Counted from the stretch's first letter, positions 22,043-30,659 are shown. The stretch is 48,682 nt of DNA from an uncultured Thermanaerothrix sp. (GCF_938028735.1 NZ_CALIMF010000030.1:1-48682), one strand, 5' to 3'. Numbers and translations are program-made. The notes: generated by a model from the letters alone, not told the origin.

Positions 22043-23374
22043 TTAAAGAATTCGTTCCTTGGGCGCTTGAGATTCACGGATCGCCATCACCAGCGCCTGC
22101 GTAAACTCTGAAGTTTTCAGTAGAGTTGCACCCTCGGTCAGATGGTACAAATCCTGCGTTAACTGGCGCGCCGCAATCACCTGTTCCAGTGCGCCGATCA
22201 CTAGATCCGCCGCTTCGCGCCAGCCAATATACCGCAACAACATCTCGCCCGAGAGAATAAGGGAGGTTGGGTTGACCAGATCTCTGCCCGCCAGCGTGGG
22301 TGCGGTACCATGAGTAGCCTCAAAAATGGCTACCCCAGTTTCTTCATTGTAATTTGCCCCCGGTGCAATCCCCAAACCGCCCACCAGCGCCGCCAACGCA
22401 TCGGAGAGGTAATCCCCGCTCAAATTCGGGGTTGCCAGCACGTCAAACTCGTGCGGACGGGTGATCGCAATTTCAAAGGCAGCATCGGTAATCACTTCTT
22501 TCACCCACAACTTACCCGCCGCCAGCGCCGCCTGGCGTTCCTGGTTGGCCGTTTCTTCATCATAGGCCAGGCGCGTGCGTTCCCACTGGCGCTGAGTGTA
22601 GACACGCTCACCAAATTCGCGTTCGGCCAGATCGTAACCCCAATTCCGAAACGCCCCTTCGGTCATCTTCATGATGTTGCCCTTATGCACCAGGGTCACG
22701 CTACGGCGGCGGTTGGCCAGCGCCCAACGGATGGCGGCGCGCACCAAGCGTTCGGTGCCGCGGCGTGAAATCGGCTTGAGGCTGAACGCCGTGCTCTCCG
22801 GGAAGAGCAGGCGAGTGTAAGCTTCAGGATAATGGGTCTGTAACCAGGCTTGAAAGGCATGGTTGATCTCGCTCTCGGCCGGGAATTCAATTTCTGCGTA
22901 GAGGTCTTCGGTGTTTTCACGGAAGACCACCATATTGACCTTTTCGGGGTGACGCACGGGCGAAGGCACGCCGGGCAACCAGCGCACCGGACGCTGGCAC
23001 ACATAAAGATCCAGCATGCGCCGCAGCGCCACCGTCACCGAACGCACCCCCTCACCAATGGGAGTAGCCAAAGGCCCCTTAATGCCCACCTTGTAGGTCT
23101 CGAACGCGCGCAGAGTTTCTTCTGGCAACCACACCCCGAAGCGTTGAAAGGCCTTCTGGCCGGCAAACACTTCGTACCATTGAATTTGGCGGCGGCCCCC
23201 ATAGGCCACTGCAACGGCAGCGTCCAATACTGTGCGCGTCGCTCGCCAGATCTCGGGGCCGGAACCATCGCCCTCGATAAAAGGCACAATCGGGCGATCC
23301 GGCACTTGCCAACGTCCATCTACACGGAGAATGGGTTCACCTTGAGCGGGGGGAGGAGGGTAGTCATAAGCCAT
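22043..23374 (-). CDS. icd: isocitrate dehydrogenase, probably NAD-dependent
   Basis: 443 residues from ATG 23374; a -10 hexamer lies 6 nt upstream and there is no ribosome site, so the message is probably leaderless. Homology to E. coli Icd runs over the whole length, including the substrate Ser loop GEGVRSVTVALRRMLDLYVCQRPVRW (split here) and IFEATHGTAP. The four residues that hold the NADP 2'-phosphate in E. coli (Lys344, Tyr345, Tyr391, Arg395) align with Thr360, Leu361, Gln407 and His411. The phosphate grip is therefore absent and NAD use is likely. It decarboxylates isocitrate to 2-oxoglutarate and is the first gene of icd-acnA. Confidence 0.93.
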   Translation of the reverse strand: MAYDYPPPPAQGEPILRVDGRWQVPDRPIVPFIEGDGSGPEIWRATRTVLDAAVAVAYGGRRQIQWYEVFAGQKAFQRFGVWLPEETLRAFETYKVGIKGPLATPIGEGVRSVTVALRRMLDLYVCQRPVRWLPGVPSPVRHPEKVNMVVFRENTEDLYAEIEFPAESEINHAFQAWLQTHYPEAYTRLLFPESTAFSLKPISRRGTERLVRAAIRWALANRRRSVTLVHKGNIMKMTEGAFRNWGYDLAEREFGERVYTQRQWERTRLAYDEETANQERQAALAAGKLWVKEVITDAAFEIAITRPHEFDVLATPNLSGDYLSDALAALVGGLGIAPGANYNEETGVAIFEATHGTAPTLAGRDLVNPTSLILSGEMLLRYIGWREAADLVIGALEQVIAARQLTQDLYHLTEGATLLKTSEFTQALVMAIRESQAPKERIL

Positions 23375-23380
23375 GCCCAA

Positions 23381-23386
23381 ATTATA
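23381..23386 (-). promoter_or_regulatory. -10 element of leaderless icd
   Basis: Perfect TATAAT (23386-23381), 6 nt before the ATG at 23374 on the minus strand. The -35 region is poor. Confidence 0.5.
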
Positions 23387-23493
23387 GCGCGAAAGTGGAG
23401 CATTTGGGTCGCAATGAAGGATGCGCGAATTTTTGAGTAGAGTGGTAAAATGTCAGTCAATCGCAGGTTTAGGAAATGATGGAGGTGACTCTC

Positions 23494-24381
23494 ATGAATG
23501 CAGAAAAAGGTACATTCAAAGTCAAAGTTGGGCTGGCGCAGATGCTCAAAGGGGGAGTCATCATGGATGTGGTCACACCCGAACAAGCGCGCATTGCCGA
23601 AGATGCTGGTGCAGTAGCCGTCATGGCCTTGGAGCGCGTTCCGGCGGATATCCGTGCTCAGGGCGGGGTAGCACGGATGAGTGATCCGGAACTGATCCTC
23701 AAGATCATGGATGCGGTCAGCATCCCGGTCATGGCCAAGGTGCGCATCGGACACTTCGTGGAAGCGCAGATCCTGGAAGCCATTGGGGTGGATTACATTG
23801 ACGAATCCGAAGTACTCACGCCCGCCGATGAAGAGCACCATATCAACAAACATGCTTTCAAGGTACCTTTCGTGTGTGGCGCGCGCGATCTGGGTGAGGC
23901 GCTGCGACGCATTGGCGAAGGGGCGGCCATGATTCGCACCAAGGGTGAGGCCGGCACCGGCGATGTGGTAGAAGCCGTGCGTCACGCGCGGCGCATCCTA
24001 GGACAAATCCGCCACCTGCAGAGCCTGCCTGAAGAAGAGGTGATGGCATATGCTAAAGAGATTGGGGCGCCTTACGAACTGGTCATGGAAACCCGTGCCT
24101 TGGGCCGTCTGCCGGTGGTCAATTTTGCTGCCGGCGGTATCGCCACCCCCGCTGATGCTGCCTTAATGATGCAATTGGGCATGGATGGCGTTTTTGTCGG
24201 CTCGGGCATCTTCAAATCCGGCGATCCGGCCAAGCGTGCTGCTGCCATCGTCAAAGCAGTGACCCACTACAACGATCCACAGATCCTAGCCGAAGTCAGC
24301 CGCAACCTGGGCGAGCCCATGGTTGGGCGCACGGTGGCCAGCCTGGCCGAGCACGAGATGATGGCCGGGCGCGGCTGGTAA
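23494..24381 (+). CDS. pdxS: pyridoxal 5'-phosphate synthase subunit PdxS
   Basis: 295 residues. ATG 23494 is chosen because GGAGGTG lies just upstream and the protein then begins [18 protein letters not shown] as usual; an earlier in-frame ATG at 23476 would absorb the ribosome site. The (beta/alpha)8 barrel is complete: [42 protein letters not shown], the catalytic lysines in [14 protein letters not shown] and [12 protein letters not shown], and [17 protein letters not shown] with [11 protein letters not shown] at the end. PdxS builds PLP from ribose 5-phosphate, glyceraldehyde 3-phosphate and the ammonia delivered by PdxT. pdxT follows after 18 bp. Confidence 0.98.
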   Translation: MNAEKGTFKVKVGLAQMLKGGVIMDVVTPEQARIAEDAGAVAVMALERVPADIRAQGGVARMSDPELILKIMDAVSIPVMAKVRIGHFVEAQILEAIGVDYIDESEVLTPADEEHHINKHAFKVPFVCGARDLGEALRRIGEGAAMIRTKGEAGTGDVVEAVRHARRILGQIRHLQSLPEEEVMAYAKEIGAPYELVMETRALGRLPVVNFAAGGIATPADAALMMQLGMDGVFVGSGIFKSGDPAKRAAAIVKAVTHYNDPQILAEVSRNLGEPMVGRTVASLAEHEMMAGRGW

Positions 24382-24399
24382 GCCCAGGAGGAGGTGGGT

Positions 24400-25017
24400 A
24401 TGCAAATCGGCATCCTCGCCCTCCAGGGGGATTTCATCGAACATCAGCACATCTTGGAACGCCTGGGCGTTCGCACCCGCCAGGTGCGCCTGCCGGCTCA
24501 CCTGGAAGGCTTGGACGGCCTGATCATCCCCGGCGGCGAATCTACGACCATCGGCAAACTGGCGGCTGATTTCGGACTGATGGAACCGTTGCGCACCTTT
24601 GCGCTCACTCACGCCGTATGGGGCACCTGCGCCGGCGCTATCTTTCTCTCCAAAGATGCGCGCCGTCCTCAGCCCCTGCTCGGCCTGATGGATATCCAAG
24701 TGCAACGTAATGCTTTCGGGCGGCAGGTCGAAAGTTTTGAAATAGATCTTGATGTACCCGCCCTGCGCCAGGTCGAAGAGGAGGTGCGCCCCTTCCGCGC
24801 TGTCTTCATCCGCGCGCCGCTGATTGAGCGAGTGGGGCCAGGGGTGGAGATTCTGGCTACATTGCCCGACGGTCGCATCGTCGCCGCACGACAGGGACAC
24901 TGGTTAGCCACTGCGTTCCATCCTGAACTGACAGACGACACACGTTTCCACCGCTTCTTCCTAAAAATAGCCGAAGAGGTCGCCACGCTTGATCTGGACG
25001 TGCCGTTGTCCCGCTGA
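24400..25017 (+). CDS. pdxT: pyridoxal 5'-phosphate synthase glutaminase subunit PdxT
   Basis: 205 residues from ATG 24400 with AGGAGGAGG upstream. It is a class I glutaminase: [16 protein letters not shown], oxyanion region [14 protein letters not shown], nucleophile Cys in [11 protein letters not shown] (near residue 79), [13 protein letters not shown], and the His/Glu pair in [11 protein letters not shown]. It releases ammonia from glutamine and passes it to PdxS. PLP then serves, among others, CysK at 4 kb. Length is slightly above the usual 190-200 through a short C-terminal tail. Confidence 0.97.
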   Translation: MQIGILALQGDFIEHQHILERLGVRTRQVRLPAHLEGLDGLIIPGGESTTIGKLAADFGLMEPLRTFALTHAVWGTCAGAIFLSKDARRPQPLLGLMDIQVQRNAFGRQVESFEIDLDVPALRQVEEEVRPFRAVFIRAPLIERVGPGVEILATLPDGRIVAARQGHWLATAFHPELTDDTRFHRFFLKIAEEVATLDLDVPLSR

Positions 25018-25054
25018 ATAGGACAAAGACTACCTTAAAAAATCCTATCAGCGG

Positions 25055-25083
25055 TTGACAAAGACGGCATCCTTTGCTATAAA
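25055..25083 (+). promoter_or_regulatory. promoter of the amino-acid transporter operon
   Basis: TTGACA (25055-25060), 17-bp spacer, TATAAA (25078-25083). Start is expected about 25090, at the ATG of the leader peptide. Confidence 0.82.
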
Positions 25084-25089
25084 GATGAC

Positions 25090-25176
25090 ATGTTGTTCTG
25101 GGCCGAAGCCAAGCGCCAACCACAGCCAAAGCCCCCTTCCGACGGAAGGGCAGGTGCCGTTTGGCTGAAGCCGTAA
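25090..25176 (+). CDS. Pro/Gln-rich leader peptide of the transporter operon
   Basis: A 28-codon frame whose ATG lies 6 nt after the -10 box, thus leaderless, ending at TAA 25174-25176. The peptide begins MLFWAEAKRQPQPKPPSDG and ends VWLKP, so residues 10-16 are almost only Gln and Pro codons. Those codons immediately precede and enter the first CCCTTCC arm of the downstream hairpins. Segments: 1 CCCTTCC (25134-25140), 2 GGAAGGG (25144-25150), 3 CCCTTCC (25205-25211), 4 GGAAGGG (25221-25227). Stalling on these codons would cover segment 1 and let 2 pair with 3, preventing terminator 3:4. Expression as a peptide is inferred. Confidence 0.6.
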   Translation: MLFWAEAKRQPQPKPPSDGRAGAVWLKP

Positions 25177-25201
25177 TCGAGGAGTTCAAACGTAGCGCAG
25201 C

Positions 25202-25237
25202 AAGCCCTTCCGTAGCCAAAGGAAGGGCTTTTTATAT
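25202..25237 (+). terminator. attenuator terminator before the transporter genes
   Basis: Ten-bp stem AAGCCCTTCC / GGAAGGGCTT (25202-25211 with 25221-25230), then TTTATATTTT. Its 5' arm is also complementary to GGAAGGG at 25144-25150, giving a mutually exclusive antiterminator. Confidence 0.82.
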
Positions 25238-25264
25238 TTTCCTAAATGTCTGGAGGAGACAGAG

Positions 25265-26161
25265 ATGAAAACGTTGCGCGCTTGTGTTGTTGTCCTGGCC
25301 TTAGCGGCCATTATGCTGACGGCCTGTGCCCCTGCCGCCATGTCTACCCCAACCGCGGTTCCATCGCCCACCGTTGCACAAGCACAGACAGAACCCACAG
25401 CAACCACCTCAGTCGCTCAACCCGAGGGCTGCTTGGGTAGCGCTGAAACCGCCCTGGTAGACCTGAATTGCCGCAAGATCACCATCGCCGTTGAAAACGC
25501 CTATCCCCCCTTCAACTACATCGCGACCGATACCGGCCAACCCGGTGGCTGGGATTACGATGTTTGGCGTGAGATTTGCACCCTGCTGCACTGCACCCCG
25601 GTCTTTGTTGAGGCCGCCTGGGATGGCCTGATTCAAGCCATCTCACTGGGACAGTATGACGTGGCTGCCGACGGCATTACCATCACCGAAGACCGCAAGC
25701 AGGTGGTAGATTTTTCCGACGGCTATCTGCAAATTCAGCAGCGCCTCCTGGTGCGCAAGGGTGAGAATCGCTTCGATAGCCTGGAATCCTTTGTCGCCAA
25801 CAATAACCTAATCCTGGGCACCCAGATTGCGACCACCAATTATGAAACGGCTGCCAAGTACTTGCCCGAAACCCGTATTAAGGGTTTTGAGCAATTCCCC
25901 TTCGCCGTCCAGGCCTTGCTTTCAGGGGATGTAGATGCGGTGATCATGGATGAAGTGATCGGATTGGGCTACGTGGGCGAGAACGCCGATCAACTTGAAC
26001 TCATTGGCCCGCCCATTTCCAGCGATGAGCTGGGGTTCGCCTTCCCCAAAGGGAGCGACCTGGTTGCGCCAGTGAACCAAGCCATCGCTGCCTTGAAAGC
26101 CAGTGGCAAACTGGATGAGTACAACCTCAAATACTTTGGCCCCGATTTCAAGCAGCCCTGA
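25265..26161 (+). CDS. polar amino acid ABC transporter substrate-binding lipoprotein
   Basis: 298 residues, ATG 25265 with GGAGGAG upstream. The lipobox is AIMLTACAP (Cys near residue 21), followed by a Thr/Pro linker to about residue 50. The SBP_bac_3 fold (type II periplasmic binding) starts with ITIAVENAYPPFNYI. It contains GWDYDVWREIC, WDGLIQAISLGQYDVAADGITITEDRKQVVDFSDGY (split), LILGTQIATTNY and DAVIMDEV, all typical of glutamine/arginine/cystine-type receptors. Ligand cannot be fixed from sequence. It is the first gene after the attenuator; a hairpin (26176-26204) separates it from the permease and would favour excess binding protein. No ATPase gene follows. Confidence 0.9.
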   Translation: MKTLRACVVVLALAAIMLTACAPAAMSTPTAVPSPTVAQAQTEPTATTSVAQPEGCLGSAETALVDLNCRKITIAVENAYPPFNYIATDTGQPGGWDYDVWREICTLLHCTPVFVEAAWDGLIQAISLGQYDVAADGITITEDRKQVVDFSDGYLQIQQRLLVRKGENRFDSLESFVANNNLILGTQIATTNYETAAKYLPETRIKGFEQFPFAVQALLSGDVDAVIMDEVIGLGYVGENADQLELIGPPISSDELGFAFPKGSDLVAPVNQAIAALKASGKLDEYNLKYFGPDFKQP

Positions 26162-26175
26162 TCATTGCCTTTGCC

Positions 26176-26204
26176 CTGCCGCCTGTCTTACCCACAGGCG
26201 GCAG
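26176..26204 (+). promoter_or_regulatory. intercistronic hairpin between binding protein and permease
   Basis: Perfect 10-bp stem CTGCCGCCTG / CAGGCGGCAG with a 9-nt loop, without a long U-run. It is probably an mRNA-stability or partial-termination element. Confidence 0.55.
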
Positions 26205-26228
26205 GTTCTAGCGGCTACGGAGGTTATC

Positions 26229-27104
26229 ATGCTTAACCGCCTCTCCCTCAAATGGTTTGAAGCCATCTTCGGTGTTTCGTGGCCCAGCCTACGCCTGGGT
26301 GCACGCCTCAAGGCCATCCCCTGGTGGCTGATCGCTATCGCATTTATCGCCATTTATACCGCCATTACCATTTACAGTCGCCCCACCTACCGCCAAGCCT
26401 TCGACTTTATCAAGGTTGGGTTGAGCATCACCCTGACCACCACCTTGTTTGCTTTTGCCATTGCCCTTGTTTTGGGGTTGATCACAGGCCTGGGGCGCCT
26501 TTCCAACAATGTAATCATCAAAAACGCCGCCACGCTCTATATCGAAATCGTGCGCGGCATCCCTATGCTGGTGCTGATCTTCTACATTGCCTTGGTTGGC
26601 ATGCCGGGTGTGGTCAGCGGGTTGAACCAGTTAGGGCGGTGGTTGACGGGACTGGGGGTAACCGGCCTGGGCAACCCCCTCAGCCAATTAGAAAACAACG
26701 CCGTCTCAATGGGCGTGCGCGCCATTGTTGCCCTTTCTATCACCTATGGCGCCTTCCTGGCCGAGGTCTTTCGCGCCGGCATTCAGTCTATCCCGAAGGG
26801 ACAGATGGAAGCGGCACGTTCCTTGGGCATGACCTATGGCCAAGCAATGCGCTTCGTCATCCTGCCCCAGGCCGTGCGCAACATCCTGCCGGCGTTGGGC
26901 AATGATTTCATCTCCATGCTCAAAGATTCCTCGCTCGTTTCGGTACTGGCCGTGCGTGACATCACCCAGGTCACCCGCCTCTATGCTGCCCGCTCTTTCC
27001 AATATCAGGAAGCCTATACCACCCTGGCAGTTATGTATTTGACCATGACCATGGTGCTCTCGTTCATCGTCAAGGGTATAGAAAAGCGCCTGCACCGCGT
27101 TTGA
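26229..27104 (+). CDS. amino acid ABC transporter permease (HisM type)
   Basis: 291 residues from ATG 26229, with GGAGG upstream at about 26218-26222. An N-terminal helix (WWLIAIAFIAIYTAITIY) precedes the HEQRo/His_Glu_Gln permease domain. Segments: VGLSITLTTTLFAFAIALVLGLI, YIEIVRGIPMLVLIFYIAL, AFLAEVFRAGIQSIPKGQMEAARSLGM (split), the EAA loop for the ATPase, and FISMLKDSSLVSVLAVRDIT. An insert between helices (VSGLNQLGRWLTGLGVTG, about 125-150) is longer than in HisM/GlnP. It needs an ATPase partner, which is not in the window; the next gene is an IclR regulator with its own promoter. Confidence 0.92.
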   Translation: MLNRLSLKWFEAIFGVSWPSLRLGARLKAIPWWLIAIAFIAIYTAITIYSRPTYRQAFDFIKVGLSITLTTTLFAFAIALVLGLITGLGRLSNNVIIKNAATLYIEIVRGIPMLVLIFYIALVGMPGVVSGLNQLGRWLTGLGVTGLGNPLSQLENNAVSMGVRAIVALSITYGAFLAEVFRAGIQSIPKGQMEAARSLGMTYGQAMRFVILPQAVRNILPALGNDFISMLKDSSLVSVLAVRDITQVTRLYAARSFQYQEAYTTLAVMYLTMTMVLSFIVKGIEKRLHRV

Positions 27105-27133
27105 GAATTTTTGCACAATTAGGATGATTTTAG

Positions 27134-27162
27134 TTGACTTTTGCGTGGGGTCTCTCTATAAT
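27134..27162 (+). promoter_or_regulatory. promoter of the iclR-citrate synthase unit
   Basis: TTGACT (27134-27139), 17-bp spacer, perfect TATAAT (27157-27162); start expected near 27169. The leader (27170-27210) can form GGGAC/GTCCC hairpins. Confidence 0.8.
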
Positions 27163-27224
27163 GAAATTAGATCTTTGGGACAGCGTCCCTTTCTTCGGGA
27201 CACCCCAAGGCGAGGAGCGTGACC

Positions 27225-28043
27225 ATGCTGCCCGAAAAAGTCCAACTATTGGAGCGTATTGCCTGCATCTTGGATTGCTTTAACGCCGAATCGCGCCAGA
27301 TGGGTGTGCGGCAGGTGGCGCGCAAGATCAATCTATCGGTCAGCACCACTGGACGGCTGATGCAAGCCATGCGCGAGATGGGGTTGTTGGTGCAGGATCC
27401 CACTACCTCGCTTTATGGTATCGGGCCGCGTGTGCTTTCCTGGGCAGATGCCTATTTGGCTAGCCTGGATGTACGCACGCTGGCTCTCCCCCATCTCCAA
27501 GCCCTGCACCGCGAGACGATGGAAACGATTAGCCTCTACATCCTAGATGGGGATGCGCGCATCTGCGTCGAGCGTCTGGAAAGTCCCCATAGCCTGCGCC
27601 TGGTAGCACCCTTGGGGCAACGTCTCCCGCTCTACGCCGGCTCAGCTGGCAAGGTGTTGCTGGCCTTCCTGCCCCGTGACGAGCAAGAGGCTTTGCTAGA
27701 GCAGATAGATCTGCACCCCCTCACCCCCCACACCATCACTGATCGCCGCACCCTTTTGCGCGAATTAGAAACGATCCGCGCCCAGGGTTATGCTGTCAGC
27801 CATGGGGAATGGATTGCCGAGGCCAACGGCGTTTCCGTGCCCATCTTTGACCGTACACAGGCCATTCATGCCGCCATCACCATCTCTGGCCCGGCGCAAC
27901 GCCTGACCGATGAGAAAATTGGCGCCTTCCTGCCCCAACTGCTGGCCGCTGCCCGTGAAATTTCATTAGAAATGGGCTGGCGCCCACTTCCAGCCCTGAC
28001 CATCCTGACCCGGGGAGGATTGGCACGTGCGCCCGAACGCTAG
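27225..28043 (+). CDS. IclR family transcriptional regulator
   Basis: 272 residues. ATG 27225 is preferred, seven bases after GAGGAG; a GTG at 27219 is too close. The N-terminal winged helix-turn-helix (about 5-65) contains LLERIACILDCFNAE, GVRQVARKINLSVSTTGRLMQAMREMGLL (split). The C-terminal effector domain (about 80-255) contains LPHLQALHRETMETISLYIL, PLYAGSAGKVLLAFLPRDE and a WIAEANGVSVPIFDRTQAIHAAITISGP stretch (split). IclR proteins bind small carboxylates and control carbon metabolism. The citrate synthase gene follows after 60 bp on the same strand, making it the most likely target and operon partner. Confidence 0.93.
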   Translation: MLPEKVQLLERIACILDCFNAESRQMGVRQVARKINLSVSTTGRLMQAMREMGLLVQDPTTSLYGIGPRVLSWADAYLASLDVRTLALPHLQALHRETMETISLYILDGDARICVERLESPHSLRLVAPLGQRLPLYAGSAGKVLLAFLPRDEQEALLEQIDLHPLTPHTITDRRTLLRELETIRAQGYAVSHGEWIAEANGVSVPIFDRTQAIHAAITISGPAQRLTDEKIGAFLPQLLAAAREISLEMGWRPLPALTILTRGGLARAPER

Positions 28044-28103
28044 TCCCGCCCCTCTCACCGTGTTTTTACTCGCTCTTCACCTTTCCAACCGGAGGAATGC
28101 CAC

Positions 28104-29456
28104 ATGAGCCATCGTATGAAAGAACGCCTGGCTTACCATCTCAATGAACAGCGCCAGCGCATCGAGTATCTCAAAAAGCATTATGGCCAATTTAAGGTCA
28201 GTGAGGTGACCCTGGATCAGATTTTCAACGGGATCCGCGGGGTCACTTTGCTGATTACGGACACCTCGTATGTAGATCCACACCAGGGCATCCGCATCCG
28301 CGATTTCACCATCCCCGAGTTACTGCGCATCTTACCTAAGGCCCCCGGTTCGGCTTTTCCCCTTGCCGGCGGACTGTATTACCTGCTCATGACCGGCGAG
28401 GTGCCCGATGAAGCCGAAGCCTGGGAGGTTGAAGCCACCTGGAGAGAACGCATGGCGGTGCCGGAACACGTCTTCCGCGTTATTGATGCGATGCCACGGG
28501 ATGCCCATCCCATGACCCTGCTCTCGCAGGCTATTCTGGCCCTGCAAACCGAATCCATCTTTGCAAAACGCTACGAAGAGGGCATCTCTAAGCCGGCTTT
28601 CTGGGGTTATTACCTGGAAGACAGCCTTAACCTCACTGCCAAACTACCCGTCCTAGCGGCTTACATTTACAACCGCAAGTACCAGCGGGGTGAGCATATC
28701 CCGCCCCATCCTGACCTAGACTGGAGCGCCAACTTCGCCTACATGATTGGGCGGAGTGATGACCCGATCTTCGTTGAACTGATGCGCCTCTACTTTGTGC
28801 TCCACTCCGACCACGAGGGCGGCAATGTCACCGCCTACTCGGCCAATGTAGTTTCCTCCTCACTGGCCGATATTTACTTCACCGCCTCCGCTGGCATTAA
28901 TGGCCTAGCCGGCCCCTTGCACGGCTTGGCCAACCAAGAGTGCACGCGCTGGCTATTGCGGGTACTGCATCACTTCGGCGGTTTACCCAGTGAGGAGCAA
29001 CTGGAAGCCTACGTGCGCGATCAACTGGAGAAGGGTATGACCATTCCTGGCTACGGGCACGCCGTCCTGCGCACGGTGGATCCGCGCTTTACTGCCCTGG
29101 CCGACCTAGCCGAGACCTACTTCCCCCAGGATACCCTTTACCGCTTGGTCAAGCGCGTTTATGCCGTTGTGCCGCGCGTTCTCTCGTCATTAGGTAAGGT
29201 CAAGAACCCATGGCCGAACGTAGATGCCATCAGCGGCGCCCTGCTCTATCACTTTGGCGTGCGCCAACTGGATTTCTACACCGTGCTCTTCGGCATCAGC
29301 CGCATGCTAGGCGTCACGGCACAAACAGTGTGGGCTCGCGGGCTTTACAAACCGCTGGAACGCCCCAAGTCCATCACCAGCCAGATGCTGGAGGCCATGA
29401 TCGCCCAGACGGGTGAAACCGCGCCGGCGCCGCTGGCCTCGGCCCCGGTGGCCTGA
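28104..29456 (+). CDS. gltA: citrate synthase, mitochondrial-like type
   Basis: 450 residues, ATG 28104 with GGAGG upstream. The sequence follows the eukaryotic mitochondrial enzyme more than the usual bacterial GltA. It has LHSDHEGGN (His234/His237), GPLHGLANQE (His273), NVDAISGA with Asp374 as the catalytic acid, FYTVLFGISRMLG, and the LERPKSI ending. It also has the N-terminal arm (about 1-60) containing IRGVTLLITDTSYVDPHQGIR. It condenses oxaloacetate and acetyl-CoA. With icd-acnA nearby, the window encodes the citrate-to-oxoglutarate branch. Such enzymes occur in scattered bacteria, so this is not evidence of eukaryotic DNA. Control by the upstream IclR protein is likely. Confidence 0.95.
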   Translation: MSHRMKERLAYHLNEQRQRIEYLKKHYGQFKVSEVTLDQIFNGIRGVTLLITDTSYVDPHQGIRIRDFTIPELLRILPKAPGSAFPLAGGLYYLLMTGEVPDEAEAWEVEATWRERMAVPEHVFRVIDAMPRDAHPMTLLSQAILALQTESIFAKRYEEGISKPAFWGYYLEDSLNLTAKLPVLAAYIYNRKYQRGEHIPPHPDLDWSANFAYMIGRSDDPIFVELMRLYFVLHSDHEGGNVTAYSANVVSSSLADIYFTASAGINGLAGPLHGLANQECTRWLLRVLHHFGGLPSEEQLEAYVRDQLEKGMTIPGYGHAVLRTVDPRFTALADLAETYFPQDTLYRLVKRVYAVVPRVLSSLGKVKNPWPNVDAISGALLYHFGVRQLDFYTVLFGISRMLGVTAQTVWARGLYKPLERPKSITSQMLEAMIAQTGETAPAPLASAPVA

Positions 29457-29462
29457 AGGCGG

Positions 29463-30659
29463 CTAGGCACCGCCTGGCGTGTAGAGCGAGGGATCCGTCG
29501 GCGTCTGACCGGAGGGATCCCAAACGTAGACCCAATCGCCCTCACGCGCCCATTCAAAGAGCCAGTGGGCATCACCGAGGGACATGTTGACGCAGCCGTG
29601 GGTCTGCGGGAAGCCAAACCAGGCCCGCCAATAGGCACCATGTAGGGCACGCGCCTCATCAAAATACATCGTCCACGGCACATCTTCTAGATAGTAGTAA
29701 TCCGAGCGGTCGGCGGCAAAAGCGCCGCTCATCGTCTCGGTCATTTTCTTCTGGTAGATCTTAAACAGGCCAGGGCGAGTGTAAAACGGCTCACCCCCAC
29801 TGGCAATCAGGGTAGCAAAAACCAATTGTCCCTGATCATAAACCGCCAGTGTCTGATCATACAGGTTGACCTCGATCCAGCGGCTGCCTTCCACGCCTGG
29901 CGGCGGGGTGGGGTTAACGCGCACCTGGCGAATGAAAGTGCGCTCAATCCACTGATCAGGGCCGATCATGTACCAGTCCACATTGCCCACACGTTGCACG
30001 GTGTAAATCGGCACCGCTTGGTAGCGCTTGAGCACTAGGCCAGTCTTGGGGGCATCGTATCCCGGCGCCGAGCGCACCTCTGCCGGCCCGGCCAGATCTA
30101 CGATCCAACCAAAATCATGGTTGGGGGTGGCATGAAAGACCAGCCCCTGGAAGGTTGAGTAGGCAATGGGTGAAGCACGCAGCCACTCGCCGGAGCGCAA
30201 ACGCACGTAGGGTTTGCCGTTCACCCGCTGCGCGTCCACATAGGAGACATAGCGCAGCGGTCCAGGATCAATGAAACGCACGGGGTTTTGCCCAGCGATG
30301 GCGTCGTCCAACGAGGCATATAGCGGCGCGGGTTCCTCCGCCGGCAGGTTGATGCGGGCAATGTGCACCGGGCTTTCATTGAGAGTCGGGTCGGGAGATG
30401 CTGCCGGTAGGGGCCGCGGCGGCAGGGTCAATCCCAGGCGCGCCCAGGCCGTCAGGCGCTGTGAAGGCCCCAGCGGCAGGCAGTCGCCCGGATCGCTGAG
30501 ATAGACCCCTGGCAGGCACAGCGGCAGACCACTGTACGACTCGCGCCAGGAGGCCTCTTCGGCCTGAGCGGGGGTTACCACCCGTCCCGCCAGCATCAAA
30601 AGCATCCCCACAATCCCTAAAAACCGCACCGCTTGTCGCATAATCGTCCTATTCTCCAT
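29463..30659 (-). CDS. L,D-transpeptidase (YkuD) with SH3-like domain
   Basis: 398 residues from ATG 30659. The N-terminal signal peptide is AVRFLGIVGMLLMLAGRVVTPAQA (split; cleavage near 33). A Cys-containing segment and a Pro-rich linker follow, then beta-rich SH3-like modules (about 125-255; WLRASPIAYSTFQG, AEVRSAPGYDAPKTGLVLKR). The C-terminal YkuD catalytic domain (about 262-380) has HGAYWRAWFGFPQTHGCVNM with the catalytic Cys near residue 357. It makes 3-3 cross-links or attaches partners in peptidoglycan. This supports a peptidoglycan-containing member of the phylum. It converges tail-to-tail on citrate synthase with 6 bp between the stops. Confidence 0.93.
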   Translation of the reverse strand: MENRTIMRQAVRFLGIVGMLLMLAGRVVTPAQAEEASWRESYSGLPLCLPGVYLSDPGDCLPLGPSQRLTAWARLGLTLPPRPLPAASPDPTLNESPVHIARINLPAEEPAPLYASLDDAIAGQNPVRFIDPGPLRYVSYVDAQRVNGKPYVRLRSGEWLRASPIAYSTFQGLVFHATPNHDFGWIVDLAGPAEVRSAPGYDAPKTGLVLKRYQAVPIYTVQRVGNVDWYMIGPDQWIERTFIRQVRVNPTPPPGVEGSRWIEVNLYDQTLAVYDQGQLVFATLIASGGEPFYTRPGLFKIYQKKMTETMSGAFAADRSDYYYLEDVPWTMYFDEARALHGAYWRAWFGFPQTHGCVNMSLGDAHWLFEWAREGDWVYVWDPSGQTPTDPSLYTPGGA

